NCBI RefSeq assembly: GCF_001577835.2
Contig: NC_029518.1
Span: 34,031,462-34,095,461 of the forward strand
Origin: Coturnix japonica
Taxonomy: Eukaryota > Chordata > Aves > Galliformes > Phasianidae
Length of the DNA stretch: 64,000 bases
Reading direction: 5' to 3'
Shown: one piece after another, positions 49,401 to 61,389 of the stretch
Numbering within the stretch: position 1 is the stretch's first letter
Layout: the number at the start of each line of letters is the position of its first letter
Position numbers and translations under genes: made by a program
The notes under the pieces: generated by a model
Seen by the model: the letters and a program-made list of their open reading frames with translations, nothing else
What the model was told of the DNA's origin: nothing
Databases searched by the model: none

Positions 49401-52400
49401 ATACACAGTCCCATGCCTCTTAATCAGAGCATCAAGTGATTTATTCAATGTGCTTTTTTATTTCCTGCCACAGCCTGCCCTCTCTGAAGTTTCCAGCCGC
49501 TCACAGCAGCCTGCACTCACTCTCAGGTCTGGTTCCTTCCTGATAAGTAGGGCTATTGCATACTGCAGCCTTTCATGCCTTAGCTTGCTGTGTTCATTTC
49601 TCTAACACATTAGAGAGCCAGCTGTTCTGTACTTACATGACCATGACCTGAAAATGGCATCTCATCAGTAAGCATAGTCAATGGGGATGCTGCTGGGTGC
49701 TAATCCCAAGCTCACTTGCAAGAAAAGTTATTTATTTATGCATATACTTGTAACTAAGCAATAGTTATTTAGATGTATGCAATCCACTCATTTGGTAAAT
49801 TTTCTGCTGGAAATGCAAATCAGCCTGGTTACCCAAAGCTTGACCCCATTGCTAGATTTTAAATCTGGCATTTTTACCATCACAGATACAGCTGAGATTT
49901 TGCAGTTCTATTGGAAGAGCAATTCCAAGACCTTGTCAAGGAACAATTTGGTCAATAATGGAGGAGTATTATAGAAAGCAGGAAAAAAGATTATCTCTGT
50001 GTCCCTGATTTGAAATGTTTTGTATGGAGCAGTGCATGCTTCTTTATTTCATAGATTTCATATCTACTGCAGTTAAGCCTTATGCACCAGATTCACCTTT
50101 TTTGTGAAACTGTTATTTGATATCAGGAGGGAATCCTTCCTGATGATGTGCATTCCTGCATGGGTCTGTGAGAAGAACTGTGGAGGGCAGTGGCTTTTAA
50201 GAAAACCGAATCAGGGACATAAAGGGAAGTCAGATCACTAACCTCAATTCAGCTGTCTTCTAGGCATGAAAGGTGGATAATGCCCTGAGAAGAGGGCACA
50301 ATGCCATGTTTCCCCAGAGAAGAAAGGCCTTGGTTTGAGTTCTCAGACTAACAGCAGGCAATGGCAATGCATCATACAGACTCCAAGGGTCTTCTGAATA
50401 GATGCTGTGTGTAAATGCTGTGTCCCCAGCACTGATCAGAACCTGACCTCATCACCCCGGGCACCAATTTCAGTGCTAGAAGCACACAGATGGTTCCACA
50501 GAGCTGTTATATCAGGCCCACAGTCAAGGAATTACAGGGTTTTCATTTTCCTCCAATCACTAACATCACATTTCTGCCTTCCATTTCTACATTACAGACT
50601 TTCCTTCTCTGACCAAAGTCATTTGTTTGTGGAAACTACGCTTATGCAATCAGGGGCCTTGCCACATTAAAGATTTGACATTGTGGACGGAGATCTTGAA
50701 AGCATTTTTTCATCTTAGAAGTTCTTAAAGCCCTAAAGAAGAATATCACGCTGTCTTTCATAGGGCAAACAGAGACTAAAGCTACTTTGGAAAAAGTGGA
50801 AAAGCTGATCTCCTGACTTGTAGCCTGAGACAGGGATCACAAGACTATCCCTCCTCCCATTTTAGTAATAAAAAGCAGCAATGAAAAGAACAGAAAGAAA
50901 CGAAGCAAAAAATCTCTCTTTTATTGAAGAACACTTAGACTAAGTTTACAGATGTGGGTTGTTTGTTTTATTGTAGGTCAGGGTGCAAATAAGGAATCTC
51001 CTTTCAGAATGGATCTTACCCTGAAGGTGCACACTTTGATTTTGGCTGTTTTATCAAAATGACAGCCTCCATCTGTGTCCGAGTCATGCTGTGCTTCTCT
51101 AACTGCCCTAAGAGCAGAATTAAGAGCAGTTACATCATAAATGGGCTCAAGAGAGGCTGTTGTAAGACCAGCAGAGCATGCAGCAGAGGACACCCATCCC
51201 AGCCTTTGTTGACTCTTTGGTGATGCTCTGTGCAGGTTATAGGCAGAGTATTGCAACAGCACTGGAGAAGCAGAGACCCCTAGAATGAGTCATTCGTGTA
51301 TCCTTGATTGTGGTTTTATATACCAGCCTTCCAAGATAAAAATTAATATCCTATGAAGGATGATAAAAATTGTCGTATGTTGCAGCTAAATCAGAACTGT
51401 CTGTTTACACCAGTATTGTCTTCTAATTTTTCTAATAATCTTCCTCATTCACCTCTTGGAGATTTTGTGTTAACAGGAACAGATATCATGCTTTCTTAAA
51501 GGGCCTAGTATTGCTGTTGCTGGCCAGGGGGGTACTCGTGGTGCAGAAGTGACACTTTGTCACACATGAAGCGTGAGTTTCTAAATGTGTTTAGCACAAG
51601 GAGGATGTGCTAAACCAGCTGGCATGCAAAGTGCATTGCACAGGGTCAGGCCTCTGGTCTTCTGTGCTGCCTTGTGAAAGCTTGTATTCATGAATTGTCT
51701 GATCAAGTCAGCACCAGAGGAAGCAAACCTGACCTCACTAATAACAGCCAGAGGTAAGTGTCCTTCTGTGCCCACGGTGTCCATATCTGTTCTGTCTGTA
51801 GCCATGGTGACTTGGACATCAGTCCCAGCTACTGTAAGCAACAGCTTCTTGTTTCCAAGTGGGACTCCTGTTGTACAGGGAGGAGTGATGAAGTACTGTG
51901 ATGTCTGATATACTACTCCACTCAGTCCCCCAGTACCAGCACCAGTTTCAAGTCCTTTTCTTGGACAGGAGGTGAAGGCAAATGATCAGTTTTCATTTCC
52001 TCCTGTTCATGTATAGCTGAGAGACAGCTGAGGTGACTGCAGGAACTGTGCAGGGAGAGACAGAGAGATTAAGATCTCTCTCCAAATGCATGACATTGTT
52101 GTCAGATACCTTCAAACAACACTCTGGTGGGATAGGTCCGTGTTTCTTGCAACCTCTTGTAGATCCACACTCTGACCATAAATCAACTCCCTAAATGAAG
52201 AATGACACCTGCAGAAGTACTGGATGAGGAGCCAGACACTTCCACACCACAGCTCACCAGAGTGACAAGAAGTATAGCAGTGGCCACCCTGCAACCTGCT
52301 CCAGGATCCACTGCAATGTGCTGAGGCAGGGCAAGTGATACACCACAGCAGCAAGGTGAGGTCCCTAAGAAACCTCTTCAGGAACTTAAAGCTCTGGCTT

Positions 52401-55400
52401 GACCCTCCTCCCCAGTAAACACTGAGAATAGTGGCTGACACCGATCCATGTTGAGGTAGACACTGCAGAACTGTTGTGGAAAGGCTAGGACGTGAATATC
52501 ACATGAGCAGGCACGTTACATACCCTAGGCCATGTAATCTTTTCACTGAACTACACTGGAATAATTGTTACTGCCTTAGCTGAGAATCTTGCTGAAAATG
52601 CACAACAAACATTGTGGCCAATAGTATAACCATGTATGATTTCAAGTGTGTTTTCAGCAAACTCTTACTAAGATGCACTGAAGAAAGTGGCTGAATAAAT
52701 TTACTTTTACTAATAACAGAAACCTGATATCAAGTGTTCCTCAAAAAAGGGCCTGGAATGCATCATCTATGTAGAAGTTATTTAGAATCATAAACGCAGC
52801 AGCACCAGAAATATAGTGTAACAGCCAGGAAATGAGTACAAAGAGAATGCAGAGATTTACCAGGAAATGGTGACTGTATAACGTTACATTTGCATTTAAA
52901 GGCAAGTGTTAACGGACTCCTCTAATGGACGATCAACTTTACTTTTTAGTCAAAGCACAGACTTGCAAGCAGTGTAAACCAAAATTGCCTGGAACTGTAA
53001 TGAATGTACTTGCAGGAAACCCAAGCGCTTCTAGTGATAAAGATAGCCAGTACAATACCTAGTGCAATAACAACTGATGTTGTGTGTGATGTTTTGTACT
53101 TTCTTGATGTTTTGGCAGATAGTCATAGCTTCATTCAAAAGCAGCAATAAGCACATGTTTTTTTCCTATTTGCTGCTGACCTGAGATAGTTTAGAAGAAA
53201 ATCACAAATACTCCAGCCTTTGAGGTATCACAACCCTAAGCTGAACTAACAAGAACACCCTGCAACCAAAAAAAGAAAGAACGATCTTCTGTGCTTCAGG
53301 ACTAACAAAAGGCATGGGAGTCGTGATCATTGCACTCAGCCATGCAGCCACGCACTGAGTGCTAATCAATAGAGACAGATTTAGAAACTGATGTAAGTCA
53401 TTTCCAGTAACAGAGGTAAGCAGAGGGCTCAAAAATAGCATAGCAACAAGATTGTTCTGCCTGAAGGAAGCCTTTGCCATCACTCCCACTCCATTGCCAT
53501 CAGCTGTGACACACACAAGCCGTGTAAATGGTATCATTTCAGTGCTGAGTGTGTGCAGCATTTAGGCTTTTATACTCCCAAATTGCACATACTTGCAATC
53601 TGCTCTGAGTGCCTGTTTAAAATGGTATTCATGTCAGGATTTGTATCCCATCTGGATGTGTGCCAGTACATGGCAAGCTGACTTTGTACAGCACCCATAT
53701 GGACCTGAAAACCTGACACTCCCGCCCTCCCCCAGAAGAACACTTACATCTTCAAAGTGTTGACTGCTGGGCCTTCATCAGGTGGCTGTGCTGGTGTCCC
53801 ATGCTTTTGGGCATCACAGCCTGAGTACCACCTCATCCTATGTCATCTCCCTTTGTAAGTGACTGTCTCATGCCAGTTTTTGATACTAAGCTTCCTTCTA
53901 TTTAAATCTCTCAAGGTCACTCTGCAGTTTTGGTTCTTATGCTAAAACAAGAGGGAAAGGTTTTGAAAGCACCAGCCCTGTGGCTGAAGGGATTCTAGCA
54001 GGGCACAACTTAGGAGTATGACGGTAAAAGAGAAGTGGCAGATCAAATTTACGTGAATCACAAAAATCATTAAGATGATTACAGTTTAGAACCAACACAT
54101 TCTTGCAACAATGAGCATTTATGAGCACAAAATGTAATGTGATGGAACAATGTCTTTGGCTAGAAACTCCAGACGTGTGAAGCAGTAAAAGCAGTTGCCA
54201 CTCAACTTGGATATGTGCAACTTCACAGCACTGCTGCAGTTCACTAAAGAAACAGTGAGCCCCGAGGATGTCACAGCACAAACTATTTGCTGGTAATTCC
54301 TTATCATGCCTGCATCCTTTCAGGGGCTGTTTTGGAAAAGTGGAAGCATGTAGTCAGGCAGTTGATTTATACAACACTCACACAGATGTAGTTTCAAATT
54401 GAGCATAGAAGAAGCAAGGATGGTTTGCATTCAACCTCACTTCAGATGGTTTAGGGCAATTGCCTAGGCTCATCCTATAGTCAGTGGCAATAGAGAGGAG
54501 CATTTTCAGGGGCCAGTTCATCCCACTTATGCTACAAACATCTTTTAGGATGCAGTGCTTTCTCTTCTGTTTTCTACCTCTCCCCAGTGACAACAGAAGA
54601 ATGTTGGTTTAGATTGTGTATCTAATTTATAGGGGAATTAAGTTAGATAAGAAAAACCTCATGCCTTGGGATTATTGTGGATATTCAATCTCCAGGCAAA
54701 ACTCTAAAGAGCCATCAAAACTTTCATAAATGCCCGGGCAGATGTAAAAACAGATTTGTGAGTGATTTTATGACAGGAAGATACTACAGCAACAGTGCAA
54801 GTGTTGTTTTAGATTTCTGTGTTGTCAGACTGCAATTTCTGCTATAGTATTTCACTGCCTCCTGTGCCAGGATTTGCCTCCCTGAAACCGAGAAGCAGTT
54901 TTCTCTAGGTATAAGGATGGGAGGTATGTGTATACCTGGAGAATTTCCAAGAACTTTTCAAGACTGAGAAGTCAAATTAGATAGTGATTTTGGTATTTTA
55001 GAACAAATATAATTTTGTTGTTATGACTGGAAGTGGGGGATCCCGTCCTTGCTGTCCCTATATATGTTACATGAATGAAAGTTCAAAAAGTGACATCTAA
55101 AATAACAGCCGTGGAGGAACATCTGCAGATTTAAGTTGTGTGATTTGATGGCCCTAATGCTGTGATTAGAGAACTAGCATCCATTGGATACCAGAAACTT
55201 TTATTTGAAAATCAGCTCAGATTCGCTCATGCCTTTTGGCAATACTGGACAGAGTTCTGAGTTCTACACACAGCCTTCTTAGTTCATAAATTTTGCCTTA
55301 AGGCTGAACTGTTCCCTTTTTCTATGCCTATACGCAATGCTCCGGCAAACACAATAGAATGGCATATTGGAAATCTTTCAGCCTCTTGCACCACTTAACA

Positions 55401-57363
55401 CAATCTTTGTAGCTGTCTGTGTTGTTTACTCAGCCACCAATAGTAAAAAGCATTGCTTCTCATCTATCCTTCTTCGCTTTATTTTTTAACCCAATCCAAG
55501 CAGAAAGAAAGCAGTCTCCCAGTTGCAGACCTCTGCAGGAAAGGCTGCTTGTGTGAAGTTGAAATGGAGCCAGAGCACACCAGCAAGGAAGCTGTGATTT
55601 CATCCAGCAGAAACTCTGAGGCTTCACTGCAGCACTTTGTGCAGATGCAGCATCATTCTGGCTGGGTGCTCACCCAGTGCTAGCAGAGGAGTCCCTGAGA
55701 GGATGCCCGTGTGATTCTGTGCCACTGTTCCTTGCTTTGTAGCTCCAGCCCTCCGAGGAAACCAGGTATGCTTTGTAGATTTTAAAAGATTTTATATACC
55801 TTGGAAGGATGCCTAATTTCCAGGTTAAGGATGAAGTGCATGGAAATGGGGAATACTGATAACAGAAGGAGAGGTCACCAAGGAGAGCCTTTCCCCTTGT
55901 GGTGGAGCTGTGGCAGTCAGGTGTACCGGGGGAGGAGGTGCAAGAAAATGAGCCTGAGTGAGGTGGCTGGGCACTGCTGTGGGAGGGTTCAGAGCAGTCT
56001 GCAGCCGGGTGGTGGGGATCCTGGGAGGCTCCACATCTGCCGTAAGGACCAAAGAGATCAGGGGTGAGCAGCAGCTGCAGCACGAGCTGTGGTGCTTGTC
56101 TGGGGACCGCTCAGAGGTGAGGAGTGCTGTTGGCTTGAGATTTGTGCTTCACCTCGTGTCAGGTCAGCACCCAGGGAGAGCTGGTGGGCAGCTGGGAGGG
56201 AGGGCTCAGTGAGCTATGAGTTGGGCTGGGGAAATACTGGAGATTGGAGCAAACACATTTGCACCAGCGAGACTCCAGGGTGACTGCTGAAAGCTGTAGA
56301 GTAATGCCAACAAAACTGCAAACAGAACTTGGCCTTATAATCAGAAAAGAAGAAGGTTTGGCAGAGGGCCTGGAGGGGTGCTGGGCACTAGCCTCTGGTT
56401 GCATAAATGCGTGTGCTTCTCAAATATCTGAGCCAGTTTCTGAATGTGTATCTGAAGCATTCTGAGCCTGTATCATCTTTCATGTGGAACAAAGAAACTG
56501 TTGCACTTCAGACAGCCACCCCCCTCAATTATTTAATGTAACTAAATACCTGCCCGCTCTGCAGACTTACATAAAGCTGCAAAACTGGCTCAGTTCCTTG
56601 CCTTGAATCAGTGCTACTTTCCTTTTCCGTAAGCTACATTATGGCATCAAATGAGTGACTTGGAGCAATGCAGGAGATATTTGGACAAAGAACAGAAAAC
56701 GTGAGCAGGCAAGTGTGGAGGGGAGTGGATGCAATGCTTGCAGGACAGCCCAGTCTGCAACGGGGGCCACTGCCACTTTTGGAGGAGTGGGAGCATCAGA
56801 AATACGGCACACTTTGTGCTTGGCAGTGAATCCCAAACGCCTGCCGTGGAATGCTCATCTGGAGATGCCTCCTACAGAAAGGCAGGGAGTACAAAGGCTG
56901 AGTGTTATCACAGGGGCAGCTCCATGAGCCGTGTTTGTTCAATGACAGACAATGCGTACCCTGTGAACTGCCCTGCTGCTGGCTTTTGCACCCCTTTTCT
57001 TTCTCTGCATCATCATTCCCACTTCCAAATCTGTCTCCTGTGCCAGAGATGAGGCTGTAAGTACCAGAAGGGAACTGTGTCTCTAAACATCCTCACTAGA
57101 AGAACCTTAGGAAAATGTCCCTTTTGCCCTTCCAAGATGAGGGCACATTCTCCACTGTGCTGGGTGGGGGCAGGCTTTGAAGCATCTCAGGTCTCACCAA
57201 CACCTCCAGCTCCTTCAGGGAATTTCTGAACAGCCCCAAAGGCACTTGGGTCCTGCTATACCAGCAGGTGAGGAGCTCCAGAGGAAGGTTGCCTCTACCT
57301 GTTCCTGCTATCCCCACAGCTGGCAATAGCTGCCATGAACACTCCTGGGTAGCGCCTTGAATA
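43442..57363. other. Intergenic, no gene seen
   Basis: About 14 kb of mostly unique-looking sequence. Its longest open frames (137 codons at 55,670-56,083 -, 119 codons at 53,202-53,561 -, 116 codons at 45,908-46,258 -) have no recognisable domain and no supporting splice or promoter context. An AT-rich stretch at about 49,190-49,330 has the look of conserved non-coding DNA, but conservation cannot be judged from one sequence. Confidence 0.55.
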
Positions 57364-57450
57364 GAGTCATAGTCATAGACTCTTAGAATGGCCCAGGTTG
57401 GAAGAGATCTTAAAGACTGTCTAGGTCCAACTACCCTGCATAGACGTCTT
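57364..57450 (-). mobile_element. CR1 LINE fragment, 3' end
   Basis: TCATAGACTCTTAGAATGGC, CCAGGTTGGAAGAGATCTTA, AAGACTGTCTAGGTCCAAC and TACCCTGCATAG are the reverse complement of the avian CR1 3' end, with the terminal repeat on the left side. It is short and 5' truncated. Confidence 0.9.
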
Positions 57451-60400
57451 TGTAAGGAGCACTGCTGCTGCTATTGTTTGACTCATGCCAAGAGCCATCA
57501 GCAGGCTTTCTGTGACTAAATGTATCATGATCCACTGTTATTTATGGAGATGGATGACTGCCTCTGGAGAGGGAGACATCCACTGCTCTAATCAGAGAAA
57601 AAGCCTGTTAACATTGAACATCTACCTCTGATGGATTTCCTTCCCCTTTCCAGCAGAGCTAATTCACTGAGAAGTTCATGGCTCTCTTACTTGCTTTTTG
57701 CCTCTCACATTGCAGGCCAGAACATTTTGATTACTGCACTGGGGACTGGAGATGAAGCTGTTAGATTGCCAACCTCAAATCATGGGGGAAAATTCAGTCC
57801 GAGGGTTGTGCAGTAGCAGAATCATTTTGTTTATTGTTAAGTTAGCAAAAATTACAGTCTGTTTGCCAGAAAAATGACTTATGTTTATTAATTTATTCAC
57901 ATTGTTGTGATTAACAGCTTTCTGCTGTCAGTCTGGCTCCTTATCTGTTTGCCTTAAACAAGCAAATGAGCAAATGAAAAACTTAATTAAAATGGAGTAC
58001 CATCATTTGTTTGTGAAAGACAGAAAGTTTTGCTTCTGAATCTTTCTAATGCTTCACTGATGGCAATAAAACTCATGATGTTTAGAACAACCCAGCTGAA
58101 GAAAAGAGAGAAAGAAAGAAAGAAAGAGGAGGGGAAGAACAAGGGGAAATACAGATAAGTACAACAGATGCTTTTTGCTTGTGTTTTGATATCTGACCTG
58201 AAGTGGTCATAAAGGCTTGTGAAAAGAGTTCCCCGTGAAGTCTTGAAGAAATCTGTGCCTGGCTTTGTGTTGAATATACAAGTTACCTGGAAAATGAAGA
58301 ACAGCTTGAGGTGCAAGTGCTGATTAGTTTTTCTAGGTAGGTAAAATGGAAGTCATCTGGGAAGAAGATTTCAAGGTGTGGATTATATCTAAAGCAATGC
58401 CCCCCCTGCTGAAACCACCCAAATTTCGCAGGCCGGATTTTCAACCCCCAGTGCTCAGGCAGAAGAGATCTCTGGGTTATGGTGGGTATCTTTTTGAAGC
58501 TGTCAGCCCAGCACTCAGTAGTGGAGGAGTGTAATGTTAGGAATTATTAAGGAAAGCACAGAGAGGAAAACAGCATAGAATGCAGGAAATTTATTGGGGA
58601 ACTTGAGCCTTGAATATTGTCTGTAGCTCCAGTTCTCTCATGCTAAAAAAAGAACAACAGAAGACAGAAAAACAGACAAGAAACCTGAAGCAACTTGTAC
58701 ATCATGAATGATTAACAGCCTGAGACTTGTGAGGAGTGGAACAAAAGGAGTGGAGATCCTTGATCAATGAATCCTAACACCATGGGCAGTACACTGAGAT
58801 AGACTAGAGAAAGACTTCTCTGTTTCACAACACAGAAGAACTAGAACTAGAAAACCAAAAGAAACAGGCAGGAAAGATTAGAAAAGATAAAGGGAGGCAT
58901 AAAATCTTTGTTATTGTGAATTGCAGATGAGCTTTTTGCAGCGGGTTAGGAACGTGAGGAGGTCTGTATTTTCACATGGGTAGGAGATCCAACTAGAGAC
59001 GCAGGTGGACTTAGAAAGGATGCATGGAAACGACAGTCTGGCCTGCCTGTCCGGCCTGACAATCTGGCCTGAGATCTCTCCTTGGCTTCATTGGCTCAGC
59101 TCAATGTGAGCTTTGAATGTTTATTTACAGTAGAACAGGGCTTGGGCTGTGGACATGGTTACAGGCACATGACAGTGTATAACTGTAAGAGATGACGATC
59201 TGGTGTAATTCATACATTTGGTACCCATGACAAGGTGCAAACTACAGCTCAAAGTGCTATATGTATATATTTATTCTATTATATGGGGCATTCTAATTCC
59301 AATTCAGTCTACCTTGCAATTAGTGATTTACCTCAACGACTTTTAAGTTCATTTTAAACTGGATGAATTCCTTCTAAATGGGAGGGCTGAGGTTGGTCAG
59401 ACTAGATGGGCTAATTCAAAACTGGTAATTCAAGTAATCTGGAATTCTTTCCCATTGATTACATGTAGGACAAATACAGGGTTCATACAACATGCTATAG
59501 CCAGGCTCTCTGGCTACCTGCTTGTCTCTTCTGGAAACCTGAAATGAGTACCATCAGACAGCTCTGTGTTAGCCAGGAGTTACTGCAGTGGAGTCAAGCA
59601 CTGCTGGGGATCCAGCCTTGCTTGCAGGAGACAAGCCTGGACAGCTAAAGGATGCTTCCTGAACCATCAACTCTGCTTGAAGCCATTTAACCTCACTTAA
59701 TTTTGCATTTGCAAATCCATTAACGAATGTTTTCATTTTCTCCTTTCTGGTTTTTATATACCAGCTAGTCAAACATGAAGAACTCAGGCATGAAACACAA
59801 CCAGACTGGCTTTGTGTGTCCTTGGATTTGTCCAACAGCTGCCTCCCCCAGCATTCATCTGGAAGGGCATCAGCTCACAGACTGCGTCCTTGCAGGGTAT
59901 ATGTATGATATTTTAATAACATTCACAACATTCAGTGATTCCCTAAGTGCAAAGTTACATTACCATTTTTCTCACTTTTTCAGGTATTTCACAGTACCAT
60001 ATGAAAATGTGGAGTATGTGCTTCCTTGGGAAAACAGATCAATTCTCATCCTCTGCAAATCTGAGCTGTCTGAAGGTGTCCTTTCTAAAAGCCTTAAGAC
60101 GTTTGCTTCAAGGCAGCTTACATGTATCACTTCACAGTTTTATAATAAGGCTTTGTTGTATCATTAAAATATAGGTAAACTTTCTCTGAAACATAAATAC
60201 TCGTTGGAAAGGAAGGACTGTGGAAATGGCCCACAAAATGTGAGCCTTGCATTTTGTACTATTTTCAGCTGAAGTGTGATGCTGAGTGTAGGTGGTGGCT
60301 TATGAAACATGTGATGGGTACCTATAAAGTTCCAAGATTGGACAGTGGCCCACTGACCCCTACAATTCTGGAACCAAAGATCGAAATCCACCATCTGTGA

Positions 60401-60458
60401 ATGTTAACATTGCATACTAAAGAACATGAGTAACGATGCTGCCTGTTTATGTCTAAGC
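57451..60458. other. Intergenic, no gene seen
   Basis: It includes an AT-rich, possibly conserved stretch at 57,830-57,995, a GAAA repeat at 58,101-58,130 and a cluster of GGCCTG copies near 59,040-59,072. Open frames such as 59,775-60,167 (+, 130 codons) lack recognisable domains. Confidence 0.55.
58101..58130. repeat. (GAAA)n purine tract
   Basis: About 30 bases of GAAA and GA repeats, all purine on the + strand. Confidence 0.85.
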
Positions 60459-60528
60459 AGTGTGGGCTTAGTCTATTGTTCAAGGAAACAAGTGGAAAAT
60501 GCCATTCATGGTCTTTTATCTTGCTTGT
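60459..60528 (+). repeat. Inverted repeat, left arm (70 bp)
   Basis: This segment is the exact reverse complement of 60,990-61,059, with all 70 bases matching when I align them by eye. Matching stops on both sides of the arm. It is not a repeat family that I recognise, and it appears to be the source copy of a local inverted duplication. Confidence 0.95.
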
Positions 60529-60989
60529 ATTCCACATTATTACCACCTGCATGTATGCGGAGGAGGGAGAATTAGAGCAGAATGCTACAATTTAGGAAGA
60601 ATTCTGCTGAAAAACTCAGCAGATTTAAGTGGGATTCAGATTTTGATTGCAGACTAGGGAGAGTTCACAGTGAATCAATGTTGACACAAAGAACCAGACG
60701 TGATTTAAAAGTTATTCAGGCATGAACTGGGGTTGTGTTACTCACTTTAATGGAGATGTTGCAAATTTATATTGACGCACATTAATTCAGAATCAATTCC
60801 CTCATGCATAGTATTTTATGGTAAAGCTCTGATTTAAATCCAAGCAGCAGGCACGCTGCCATATCTGGAGCAGGAGCTTTAATTACTAAAGAAACTCCAT
60901 GTATCTGAAAGACAGGTTGTACTGATAAAATCTTTTAATTTTATTTCCTTACCTTTCTCAGCAATATTTGTTTTTTAGTCCAAACTAGA
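60529..60989. other. Loop between inverted repeat arms
   Basis: The 461 bp spacer is AT-rich with several TTAAT/ATTAA cores at 60,730-60,900 and contains no coding signal. Its last 20 bases hold the first copy of a 17 bp direct repeat. Confidence 0.7.
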
Positions 60990-61081
60990 ACAAGCAAGAT
61001 AAAAGACCATGAATGGCATTTTCCACTTGTTTCCTTGAACAATAGACTAAGCCCACACTAGTTAGTTTTTTAGTCCAAACT
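60970..61081. repeat. 17 bp direct repeats flanking the right inverted arm
   Basis: GTTTTTTAGTCCAAACT occurs at 60,970-60,986 and again at 61,065-61,081. Between them lie 78 bp: four bases overlapping the arm edge, the 70 bp inverted copy and a short tail. The arrangement looks like a target-site duplication around an inserted segment. No A tail is present. Confidence 0.92.
60990..61059 (-). repeat. Inverted repeat, right arm (70 bp)
   Basis: This is the reverse-complement copy of 60,459-60,528, identical over 70 bases. Because it sits inside the 17 bp direct repeats, it is the inserted copy rather than the source. Confidence 0.95.
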
Positions 61082-61087
61082 TTAGTC

Positions 61088-61376
61088 TGGAGCAGAGATG
61101 CTCAGGGGAGGAATTACCACTCTCTACCTACAATGACCTGAGAAGTAGCTGTGGTGAGGTGAGGGTAGATCAGCCTCAGGTAACAGCAACAGGATGGAAG
61201 GCTGCCCAGGGAGGCTGTGGATGCCTCGTCCTTGGAGGTGTTCAAGACCAGGTTGGACGGGGCCCCGGGCAACCTGATCTAGTAGATGTGTGTTTGGTGG
61301 CCCTGCCAGGCAGGGGGGTTGGAACTACATGATCCTTGAGGTCCCTTCCAACCTGGGTCATTCTGTGATTCTGTGT
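61088..61376 (+). mobile_element. CR1 LINE fragment abutting the CpG island
   Basis: The left part (TCTCTACCTACAATGACCTG, AGTAGCTGTGGTGAGGTGAG, CAGGTAACAGCAACAGGA) follows the end of CR1 ORF2. The right part (GGCTGCCCAGGGAGGCTGTG, TTGGAGGTGTTCAAGACCAG, GGGGGGTTGGAACTACATGA, GGTCCCTTCCAACCTGGG, ATTCTGTGATTCTGTG) is the CR1 3' end. Some sequence between the two appears to be missing. The terminal octamer-like repeats end at 61,376, only about 100 bp before the CCAAT box of the promoter. Confidence 0.92.
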
Positions 61377-61389
61377 GAAGGGAGCACAG

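Noticed and set aside
52112-52441. 109-codon frame on the - strand considered as a pseudogene
   Set aside because: Not recognised as any family. Cys/Ser/Trp-rich composition suggests chance.
53202-53561. 119-codon frame on the - strand with hydrophobic stretches, considered as a receptor fragment
   Set aside because: No receptor motif could be identified and there is no promoter or splice context.
59380-59460. CR1-like stretch (GAGGTTGGTCAGACTAGATG)
   Set aside because: The resemblance is limited to about 20 bp and lacks the neighbouring CR1 blocks.
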